A stretch of 64,000 nt of DNA, taken from Serinus canaria. Lineage: Eukaryota; Chordata; Aves; Passeriformes; Fringillidae. Positions 51,728-61,900 of this stretch are shown piece after piece. The DNA lies in the NCBI RefSeq assembly GCF_022539315.1, contig NC_066326.1:13408601-13472600 (forward strand), written 5' to 3'. The translations under genes were made by a program, and so were the position numbers. Numbering within the stretch: position 1 is the first letter of the stretch; each line of letters begins with the position of its first letter. Under the pieces are notes generated by a model. It saw only the letters and a program-made list of their open reading frames with translations. It had not been told where the DNA came from and searched no databases.

Positions 51728-54302
51728 CAGATTTCTTCTGGTCAATAGCAGATTTTGTGGTTCTGTTGTAAGTATAAGTTGATTCTATTGCTGAGCTTCA
51801 TTTTAGATTTGACATAGGTGGAAGTTACACAATGCTATCAGTAACGCAAGAATGAAATATTATATTTACTCTCTAGCATTCCATATGTATAAATACTTTA
51901 CTACAACTACGTGGTTGTGTTTATTAAGCACAGTATACTTAACAAAAAGTGCATGAAAAGTGACTATAACTTATTGGCAGTTCAAATGACTTTTCTTACA
52001 TTTCATCAACTTTGATACTGCAAAAAGAAATAATGCACTTTTCTTAAAAAGCATCTACACTGTTTGGAGAATTTCTACTGGTGACAATAGATCCTGACTA
52101 CGTAAAAGTAATCACACAGTAAACACAAATTTGGATCAAAGCCAGTTAAACAGAAAGTTCATGTGATGTATTGAACAGTTCTTAGCAATTTCAGTTATAA
52201 GTTTATACCTTATGCGTTTCTTGCATATTACCCAGAAAACTGGATTTTATAGTTTAAGCTTCGCTGTAATTTGGAATTATTTCAGGTTTTAGTTTCATAT
52301 GTAGGAAACAAATTGCCAAGATTTAAACAACAGTGATCATGAGGAGATACACTTTCCATTCCTGAACACTACTGTATTTCTCAGGCCATTTCTTACCTTC
52401 CAATCAAAATATTCCAAAATTCTATCTAGCTGTCAATTCACCTGACCATTGTTTTAATTTTTCAGTTTCCAGAGCATTATTCAACCAGATTTAAGAAGAA
52501 GAGGCTACACATCATCCTCCTATTCAGGATACCATGACGGAAGAGGGTATTTTTTTCATATTCACACATTTTCCCCTATCTTGGTGAAGTGACATGAATC
52601 TGAGTAGATTACAATTGTGACTTGCATTGAATTGGGATGTGCAGGAAGGCTAAAACGGTTATCTGCATTATTGTTGGTAACAGTACACACCTTTGGACAG
52701 CTGCAATAGCAGTACAGACAGACTAACACTCTCTGAAAATATTTCTGAAGCCTGCCTAGGAGACAAGATATATCTTTGTTAAAATTCTTTTTTCTTAGAC
52801 ATGTTTGTACTCAGCATTTGACTTGCATTAGTGCAGTCATTTGTATTACATTACCTAAAGCAAAACACTGTTATAGGGGTGTGATTTTTATGAACACTGC
52901 AGCCTAAGTGTTTAGTAGGACTGTGTAAAAGCATCAGTGATCTGTGGCCTTTTACAACCTTCCAGGTGAAACTCAACTTTTTCAGAGGTTCAGACTTCCT
53001 CACTTCTGACATTTAGAGACAGTTACTGTATTTCATGTTGAAAAGTTTACTGAAGGTAAAATTCCTTTCTTTTCAGGCCTCCAGCAAATCCTCGCCGTAG
53101 GATGGGCCGAATAAATCACTGGGGTGGAGGCCCCAGTCCACCACCAATGGCTGGAGGTGGATGAGGAAGGTAATTCCAAATCTGCTGCATCCTGCTTTGA
53201 AGGGTTTGGGGTTTTTTTTTTAATAGCAGTGTTAATTCAGAGTTAAGGCAGAATGGAGTATTTTGCCCTCCCGCTGCAGAAGTTACCAAAACAGGAAAAA
53301 TAATCAAAATTATTCAATAATAAAAAAAAAATAAAGATACTTCCAGTAAAGGGGAGAAAAAGCAGGGGGAAGGGATGTTAAAAAGGATTTTGGTTTAGGA
53401 ATAGTGGGCTTACACTTTTAATTGCACAGAAGTTGATAGACAAAGTGTGGCAAAGATTTTTGAGCGCAGCTGATAAGTTATTTAGAGCTTCTCATGTTTT
53501 TTGGCTGCTAATTTAAAAATCAGATTGTTAGAAAATGATGCTTTGTTTGCATTTCTGATAGTTATATGACATGTGATGGTTTTTGGTTAAAGTTGATAGT
53601 TCTCAACAGAAAAGAAGGAAAAATATTAAGTGGTTACAAGACAGTAAAAATGGTTTTCTCCCCCATTACAATGATACAGCCATACCAATCTTGAATTCTA
53701 GTAAAGTAAAAATCAGAATTGCTTAAAAATAGAGGTAAAATTAAAAGAGGTTTTAAATTTCTTACAGCTGCCTGGTATTTAATTCTGTTTAATAATTAGT
53801 TTGGCTCCTGGGAGTTACAGCTGACACTGAGTGTATTTACAATATGGTTTAATTTACTTTAACACTTAAATAAACAATCCTTGTTTTTCATCAGTCACTC
53901 CCATTGTTATGATAATAAAAGTTACAAGGAAAAAAAAAATGAACCCATGCTGGTAGTTAATACCTGTAAACCTTGTAGAAAAATGCTCATATATCAGGAA
54001 ACACAAACACCAGTATTTCAGTTCACTGGAACAAGGATAAGTTTCTTCCAAGTGGGAGAAAAACCCCAGGACGTTGGGGTGTTTTTTTCTGGTTGAGTAG
54101 ACACAAGGCCAGCAAAGACTGTGGAGATGGCTTCTGGGTAATCACAGCAATGTGTAACCTGCTCAGGAATAAAGTTAGCAAGTCTTTAGCATGTCTCATT
54201 TAGCTAAATTAAAAGCAATATTATTTTAAAATTTTTACTTAATTTTATCTCACAAAGAAAGGCCTCTTTAAATGTACTGATACTACTTTATCTTTCAGGT
54301 AA
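51111..54302 (+). CDS. SELENOK: Selenoprotein K, five coding exons
   Basis: Coding exons are 51111-51129, 51677-51767, 52466-52546, 53077-53169 and 54299-54302, all with GT-AG introns. They join to 95 codons; human SELENOK has 94 residues. The protein begins MVYISNGQVLDNQSRAPWRL, has a hydrophobic helix at about residues 20-42 (FFWSIADFVVLFF), a basic RRR stretch, a GRGPPANP and PSPPPM proline-rich tail, and selenocysteine at residue 93 in the GGGUGR end. SELENOK is a single-pass ER membrane protein. It partners DHHC6 in protein palmitoylation, including of the IP3 receptor, and takes part in ER-associated degradation with p97 and derlins. The ATG was chosen by family N-terminus and strong context. 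Introns of 547, 698, 530 and 1129 bp hold nothing I recognise. The exon 3 donor (GTATTT) is weak. The in-frame TGA at 53162 is read as Sec; a naive gene finder would stop there. Confidence 0.97.
53162..53164 (+). other. SELENOK: Selenocysteine codon (UGA) of SELENOK
   Basis: The in-frame TGA follows GGT GGA and is followed by GGA AG|G TAA. This matches the conserved vertebrate ending G-G-Sec-G-R-stop. Decoding as Sec needs a SECIS element in the 3' UTR. The codon lies five bases upstream of the last exon junction, so reading it as stop should not trigger exon-junction-dependent decay. Confidence 0.95.
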
Positions 54303-54344
54303 ACGCCTGCTGAAGAGGCAGGCACAAGCATACACATCAGCCAG

Positions 54345-54412
54345 ATGAAAAGAAGAGTTTAGTGGTGGACCAAATGGGGATGTGTATGCCTGACTGGAAA
54401 CTGTTCTGTGAT
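54345..54412 (+). promoter_or_regulatory. SELENOK: Candidate SECIS element of SELENOK
   Basis: ATGA at 54345-54348 and TGAT at 54409-54412 could form the non-Watson-Crick quartet. Between them AGAAGAGTTT (54351-54360) pairs with AAACTGTTCT (54398-54407) in nine of ten positions, extended by AGT/ACT and GG/CC with bulges. An AA apical motif at the usual place is not clear, so this is a candidate only. A perfect 11-bp alternative stem, GCATACACATC at 54328-54338 with GATGTGTATGC at 54379-54389, would compete with it. Confidence 0.4.
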
Positions 54413-54482
54413 AGAAGCAGATTATTGAAGTTGTACTGGGAACTCCTTCCTCAAGGATCCGGTGTAACTGAACCACAGTTTC

Positions 54483-54488
54483 ATTAAA
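54483..54488 (+). terminator. SELENOK: Poly(A) signal ATTAAA, SELENOK proximal
   Basis: ATTAAA lies about 180 nt after the stop codon and is followed by TG/T-rich sequence (tatgtttactg, tctttgtatagtttctg) of the type found downstream of cleavage sites. Confidence 0.6.
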
Positions 54489-54956
54489 TATATGTTTACT
54501 GTCTAAAGTCTTTGTATAGTTTCTGAACATTTTACTGTAGTTGCAAAGTTGTAAGTAAATTATATTTGGCTTGTCACAAGGCTGATTTTCTCATCATTTT
54601 TAGAAACTGAAAAAATCTGAAGTACAATAAGCCTTCTGCTATTCAGATGACAAAAAACATACATATTCATAGTTGATAGAGATGTTCCCTCAAGAATCAA
54701 AGCAGCACTTCCTAAGAGCTTTTATACTCACTCTCTCAGGACAAACACTCTGCTCTATTTTCCTTCTATTAATGATACTCTAAAAGCACTTCAAAAATGC
54801 AGTTAACAAATTACAGCAAGCATTACAACCCTTGCTTCACTAAGGTCCATAATGGTTTTTATAACAGAAACACCTCTTGAAAAAGCTTCATTCTCCACTA
54901 TAAACTTACTGAAACGTGTAAAAACATTTACTGTACAAATTTTGAGGTTTTTTTAC

Positions 54957-54962
54957 AATAAA
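54957..54962 (+). terminator. Poly(A) signal AATAAA, possible SELENOK distal site
   Basis: A canonical AATAAA lies 655 nt after the SELENOK stop and about 675 nt before the ACTR8 start codon. It could end a longer SELENOK transcript. No transcript evidence is available. Confidence 0.45.
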
Positions 54963-55379
54963 ATAGTAACTATATCTGATCTACCCCTTCTCAGGATCGG
55001 AGTTTCTCCTTGTTCTTGCCCTGAATGTATTCCTTAGCAGTCCTTAGCGGGAAATTAATCAACAATACCCCTCAATTAACAAGCCACGCCAGCAGATACC
55101 ACGCCTACCTAGCACAAAATTCCTCTCTTTTAGACTCGACTGTGTAACAGCAACTTTCGGCCTTTAAAAACCACATCTCCCCCAGCTCCAGTCATACATC
55201 CTCTCTGCACACCTTCTAAAGGAGCTCGCTGCCCATAAACAGGGAGGCCCTTGCATGGTTAGCCCCTTACAGCTGTACCACGTCCACCAGCCGTACTACG
55301 GCCTTTGTATAGAGTATTTTAAGCCGTATGCCCCTCTTGAGGCCCCTCCAGCACTACCAGCCCAGCTGAGAGCGTTGGC
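54963..55379. other. Short intergenic spacer between SELENOK and ACTR8
   Basis: There is no open frame or repeat of note. The base composition shifts from AT-rich to mixed, then into the ACTR8 CpG island. The proximal promoter of ACTR8 lies in its right half. TTTAAAAACC near 55162 is only loosely like a TATA box and is far from the start codon. Confidence 0.6.
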
Positions 55380-55935
55380 CGGTGCTCTACCAGACCCGCG
55401 GCAGCGGTAGGTCTGCTTCCCAGGCTCCCCGTGCCGCTGCTGGGCTCCTCAGCGCCGGGGCAGGAGCTCTGCACTCCGCTCCAAGCGGGTCCGTCCCGGG
55501 CAGCCCGCGGGAGCCGCCGAGGCCCCTCCCGGTACCTGCTCGAGGGGCGGTGCCGGGCCAGGGCCCGCCCGCTTCCGCCGCGCGCGGGGCTCGGCGCCGC
55601 TCGGGCCGGCAGACGCGGCTTCCGCCCGGCCCGAGCATGACCCAGGCGGAGAAAAGCGAGGCGGAGAACGGCAAGGACAAGGAGCGCGACCGGGAACGCG
55701 AGCAGCGCGGCGTGAAGCGGCCCATCGTCCCCGCCGCCGTGCCCGAGTCGCTGCAGGAGGTGAGGCCCGGAGCCCAGCGGCGGCTGCCGGACGCTGCTCC
55801 CTCCCCGCTGGGGCGGGCCCGGCCCGGGCTCGGCCTTTTAAAGGCCTGCGGAGGGGGGTGTGGAAGCGCCGGCAGGGCTCCAGGTGGTCCTGGCGGCTCA
55901 GTCTGATTCCGTGCTCGTTGTGCCGCTTTCAGCAA
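55380..55935. promoter_or_regulatory. ACTR8: CpG island over the ACTR8 promoter and exon 1
   Basis: CpG-dense sequence covers the presumed 5' UTR, the first coding exon and intron 1, and continues weakly through exon 2. The frame upstream of the ACTR8 ATG is open back to about 55382 without a stop, so translation start was set by family homology and not by an upstream stop. No TATA box is near, as expected for a housekeeping gene. Confidence 0.75.
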
Positions 55936-58900
55936 ATACAGAGCAACTTCATCGTGGTGATCCACCCCGGCTCGACCACCCTGCGGCTCGGGCGGGCCAC
56001 GGACACGCTGCCCGCGGGCATCCCGCACGTGATCGCGCGGCGGCACAAGCAGCCGGGCCAGGCGGCCTACAGGGACAGCTGGCTCCTCAGGGACGGCCTC
56101 AATGTAAGCGCCGCCCCGCCTCGCCGGGATCCGCCTGTCCATCCCTGTTCTGGGGCGGTTGGCTTTGTTGGGTGTGCATATGTGCCTTTCATCCTTCATG
56201 GTTTTCCAGAGGAGAGTACATCTCCTGTCAAACTTGTTTTTCACCCTTTTTAAGGACTGTAGATGCCACCTACTGAAGTCAGTAGGTTTGGACCAGTCTG
56301 TGTTTGCGTTTTATGTGATTTGCAATGAACTAAACCTAATGAATTGATAGGTTGACGGTTTGTACACGTTGATTTCCCTGTGCTATGGTCTGGTACCGCA
56401 GTCAGTATTTCTTCTGATGGAATGCCAACTTAGTATTCGAATCAGACTTCTCCATTTGTGAATGTGTTGGTTACTAGTTAGTGACTTGGGTAACACAGCA
56501 AGTCATTTTAGTCCAGCCTGGTCAAAAGACATATGTAATAATCTTATTTGTAGTCTGAATCTGTAAAAATCTAACTAAGCTCTCTAATATTAAACCTCAC
56601 TGTTAAATAATTGAGATCTATTTAAACATTTTTGCTCCTACTTCATATGTCTGTAGTTAAGTAGATAATGGCCTGAACACATCACTAGAGATGAAGTCCA
56701 GCAGCCACTAAAAGCAGTTAAAAGATTCAAGTTGACTTGAATAGGTGTTGGCAACTCTAATATAAAAAACAGTTTCTTTAGAAATGAGCATAAGTGCATT
56801 TTGGATTGTACAAACTTCTGTCCATTCTACTGTCTATCTAAATTTAATCAGTATGGTTTCATTGTTTCCTAATAGCTTCAGCATTACCAGTATAAAGACA
56901 TGGTTTGAAAGTATTTACATTGCATATTTGGGGTTTTTCCTTAGAAACCTGAAAGTACTGAGCAGAGACAAAATGGCCTTAAAATGGTGGACCAAGCAAT
57001 ATGGTCCAAAAAGATGTCAAATGGAGCGAGGCGCATACCAGTGTCACCTGATCAGGTAACTCATTCTAAAGTTATTTTCATTCACACAATCCTTGGCTGA
57101 GATGCTTTGCTTCAGTGGACAAGAACAGATGCCCTTTCTAGACCAAATATGGATAAATGTTATTGTGCTACCTAGCTCTGAAATCATGAGACAGTGTAGA
57201 TTATAAGTGTTTCCTCAAGGGCTGAGTTCAAAGGGTATTTCATTTTTCTTCCATGCATAAAAAGTGACTGGTAAAATATTTATCAACAGGATTTGGTTTG
57301 GTTACGTTTCAGGCCAGGTCATACAACAGACAGATGAGACCTGCCATTTTGGATCACAGCTCTGGGGCCAAGTGGACAAACACATCAAATCATCCTGAGT
57401 TTTTGGTGGGAGAAGAGGTAAGATTGATTTTCCTGCTCAGTGAGGCTTCATGTGTTTTAATGCAGCCATGGATCAGTTGCAGTCTGCTCTAAGTTAGTAT
57501 GTACTGAAAGATGTGTAAAGCTAACCAAGCAAAACTGAGAAACTTTACTGTGGAGAAACTGAGTATTTTTTATCATTCAGCAAGACAAGAGGGTTCCCCC
57601 ATTTCCTTAACAAGTATCTTGGATTCCTTGCTGCTATAAACCAGGGTTTTTGCCAGGAGTAGGTGAGAGCTTTACCCATATGGCATAACTCAGACAAAAG
57701 GCAAGAAACTGATAAAAGTATCACTATATGGAATTGCTGCTGAGTAACTTGATATTTGGGGGCTTCAAAGTGTTTAGTTTCTAATATGACGTAGTGGAAA
57801 AATACACCTTTATATTCACTAGATGTCTGTGGGCAAAAACATTCAAACAATTCAGACTATGTATTTGCTGTCTTTTTATTTTAATGGTTTATTATCAAGC
57901 CCTGTTACAAAGAAATCCACTGTATTGCTCTTACATCAGTCTGAGCTCTGCAGTGTCTTGTGTGTGCTTCTGAAATATTTTTCTTCCCAATTGTTCCTCA
58001 TTTTGTCACTATTTTTTGGGAAAAGCAATGCCCAGGATGTAATCTCTCATTTTCAGGCCCTGTATGTTAATCCATTAGATTCTTATAACATCCACTGGCC
58101 CATTAGAAGGGGGCAGCTGAATCTCCACGCAGGACCTGGTGGGTCCCTCACTGCAGTACTGGCAGACCTGGAGGTTATATGGTCACATGCAATACAGAAA
58201 TACCTGGAAATACCACTGAAAGATCTAAAGGTGAGCTGTGAACAGCACATTTTTGTGGTGTGGGCTGTATCCACTTCTCTAAATGTTATTGTAAAAGAGA
58301 AGCAACTTGCTGGTATTGATAGCCTCTTACTGGTGCTTTCCTTAACAAATACCTTTTTTCTGCTGGTGAGCAGGGTTCCCAAGACTTCATCTGGAATTTT
58401 GTCCATGTCTTTAAGACAAAAGCTGTTGACAGGACCTTTAACAAGGATGTTTAGAAATCCCATTTTAGACATTTCAGTCTTAGCCTTTGTTTGGTTTGTT
58501 GGTTTTTTTTTGTTGGTTGTAAAGTAGGCACCTGGGGAAGGGCTGCCTAAAACTTGTATAATTACTTACCTTTACCTAGTGGGTGTTTGTCTCATGCCTA
58601 TATACTCTTGGCACTGCTTAGAACATATTTTTTGAAATACTGAAAACCTTCCCCTTTCCTAAAATCTTGATTTTTTTTTTTTATAAGTTGTATATCAAGC
58701 TTTATTTGAGAGCTGGCTTTAATATACTCTCTTGTCTTCAGTACTACAGATGCATTTTACTAATTCCAGACATCTATAATAAACAGCACGTGAAAGAGCT
58801 GGTAAATATGATCCTAATGAAGATGGGCTTCTCAGGTAAAAACCATAATGAAGCAAGTACTTAGTGATTAGTTGCATAAGGTTTTTTTTTTTTGTTTGTT

Positions 58901-61900
58901 TGGTTTTTTTTTAAGGCATATTTTTGCACATCAGTCCCAGGTTAGCTGGGACTAGCACCCTCATCTTTTGCCAATCACATAACTGCTGTCTCTTTTAAAG
59001 GGGCAAAATGGTCGGCTAATATTGAAACAAGTTTTTCTGTGGAAATGACCATTTCATTCAGCTGAGGTAAAAGTAGCAGCAGTCTGATTTCTTAAATATT
59101 TCTAAAATGCACAACTGTCTAGAAGGACAGACTGGAATCTCTGGTACTTCCCTGGTTTAAGTATGGGCTTGTGACAAATGTACTCTGTAAAGGTGGATTG
59201 TAGGGAAAACAGAGGATCAAATTGGATCTTATTTCAGAACTACTTAAAGACCATATCTGAAATGCTAATAATAATGCCATTTGATTAAAACCAGAAAAAA
59301 TTAGGAAAACACTTCATGTACATCCAGTAATCAAGACCCTGCACTACCAGACTAAAAAAATACTTGCAATTTGGAGACAGTACCTTTAATCTTGTAGAAA
59401 AAAGATCATTTAACCCTGCTCTTAGCATCTTTTCAGGACTTTTAAAGCCTTAGTCAACAAAAAAATCTCTAAGTACCCCCCACCACATCTTCACTAAATA
59501 TACAGGCTTTCAGTCAGGCTATTTGTAGGTCTTGAAAAGACATTAAATGTCCTTTAAATTGTCAGCAACATGACTGTAAAGTTTGGCATAAATTTAATAT
59601 ACTTTTTTCTAATGTTGCTAGGAATTATTGTACACCAGGAGTCTGTCTGTGCTACCTTTGGAAGTGGTTTAAGCAGTGCATGCATTGTAGATGTGGGAGA
59701 TCAGAAGACAAGTGTTTGCTGTGTAGAAGATGGTGTTTCCCATCGCAATACCAGGTACCTTGGAGTGCGCAGAATTATTAGAATCATGGACTTACTTGCT
59801 TACCAAAGATTTGACTTTTAAAAGGAGACAAAATTTCTATAAATATAGGGGTATTCTTGCTCTGAGGCATTTAACAGAGACAACTGTTACACTATAAACT
59901 ATAAAGAATTATCTTTAAAGGAAGAAAACAGGGAGAACTGATCAGAACCAATACTGTGTTCTGCAGTCTCTGTGGAAGTCATGATTCCAACATGTCTAAA
60001 ATCTTCCTAGCATTCCTCTCCCTGTTGCTGCAGGGAGAGGAATGCTAGGAAGATTTTAGACAGTCAGCCAGTATTTCAGCAACTACATAAAAAGATCTTT
60101 TTCTTCTCTGTGCTCTAGGCTGTGCCTTGCATATGGGGGATCTGATGTGTCAAGGTGTTTTTATTGGCTGATGCAGCGAGCAGGATTCCCATACAGAGAC
60201 TGCCAGCTAACTAATAAGTTGGATTGCCTGCTGCTTCAGCACCTAAAGGAGACATTTTGTCATCTAGATCAGGTGAGAAGGAGTAAATTGTGTGTTATCC
60301 CAAGTAATTTTTTTTTCTTTTACAGAATGTTACTCTGGGGAGCCTTTTTCTGAGTCCAAGTTAATTGTAAATATTTTACTCAGGAGAATACTGGCAAAAG
60401 CTGTGGAAGCTTTAGACTAGAAATGTTTGTAACTTGGCTTATTTTTCCTCTAGCTGAAAGCAATCCCAACCCTTAGAAAGATAATTTCTTTGTTCTTACT
60501 GCTGGAAGAAGCTGATAATAGTTGCATACTTGCTGGTTTTCAACTTCAGTTCTGTCAGATCTGCCAGCAGGTCTCTTCTTCCTGCAAAACCCTCATTGTA
60601 GAGGCTTAGGCATGTAGAAAGCTGTCTGGCACATCATACTACATGGAAAAGGCTTTAAAAAACTCAAGAATGGGTAAATAAAGTCCATAATTTGAAGAGA
60701 GTTTTGTTACTTTTTTGCTGTTTTCTGTAGTTAAATAGATTGCACAGCTTAATAAATAGAAATATTTAATATAAATAATTTTTTTGATTGCTTGTTTCTT
60801 ACCTTAGGATATTTCTGGATTACAAGATCATGAGTTCCAAATTCGGCATCCGGATTCTCCAGCTTTATTGTACCAGTTCCGATTAGGGGATGAAAAATTA
60901 CAGGTGATTTTTAAATTAAATCACAAGTACAATGAGCATTCAGACTCAGGGCCTCAATTTATATCAGTCCAGTGCTACTAAGCCCATGTGATTTATGGAT
61001 TGTTCTTAAACTGTGCTTGTAGATAAAATTAATTCCTATATGGATGAGTGGGCCTAATGCAGCCCTGGTGGATGCACAAGACTTTCTAAGTAGCCTTAGC
61101 CACAAAGCTTGTTGCTTCATCTAAATATGATAATTATCCTTCAAGTGCAAAGCATTAATGCAAATTTTGCAAGTTTTTCAATTCACCATTGAATTTTCTA
61201 ATTTTGTAACAAATGACATTTGAGTACTTGTTTATCATACAGTGCTAAATCTGTAAAGAAACTTGTGTATTTGTTGGAATATTTTTAATTTTAAAAAACA
61301 GAAGAAACCTTAGTATTTTACAAACTACCTGGATAAAAAACACCTTTAATTTTGAATTGTGAGAAAAATAGAGCAAGACTCATCTTTTTTCTTTAGTAAA
61401 TGCCATAAGAAGGAATACTGTAGTAAAACCATGCCAAACCTCTCTTCAGGCACCCATGGCTTTGTTTTATCCGGCAACTTTTGGAATTGTTGGACAAAAA
61501 ATGACAATTTTGCAGCACAGGTCACAAGGTGATCCTGAGGATCCTCATGATGAACATTATCTGCTGGCCACACAAAGTAAGCAGGAGCAGGTGTGTGATT
61601 TTATTTTTTATGAACTATCATTTAATTGGGGAATTAATGAGGACTCCTTATCTCATCTCAGAAACCAGAATTTCTAACCTCATTCAGAAGTATTAAAGAA
61701 TAAATTTAAAGTAGCTACAGATGCCTAAACAATTCTTTTAATTAGAAGTGTGCATTTTTAGAGTCTAAGAAGGGATCCCTCTGTTATGGGATTGAGCAAT
61801 CAGATGGAGTTCAAAATAAGCCCTTATTTAGAACATGAGGATTAAAAAGAAAATTAGAGGAGGCAATAATGCAGGGCTTAACCTTGCTGTGCAAAAAGGT

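Larger units (their letters stand above)
54303..54520 (+). other. SELENOK: SELENOK 3' UTR in the last exon
   Basis: The last exon begins with the final base of the Arg codon plus TAA and then runs as untranslated sequence. It must hold the SECIS element. The end is an estimate from the ATTAAA at 54483-54488 and the T/G-rich bases after it. A longer form ending near 54,980 is possible from the AATAAA at 54957-54962. Confidence 0.65.

Noticed and set aside
55387..56244. 285-codon minus-strand open frame antisense to ACTR8 exons 1-2
   Set aside because: It is antisense to well-supported coding exons in CpG-rich DNA. The translated product is Arg/Pro/Gly-rich and matches no family I know.
57823..58527. 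234-codon plus-strand frame including ACTR8 exon 5
   Set aside because: Only 58057-58230 is exon. The rest is intron that happens to stay open; the flanking AG and GT sites and the family protein fix the exon ends.
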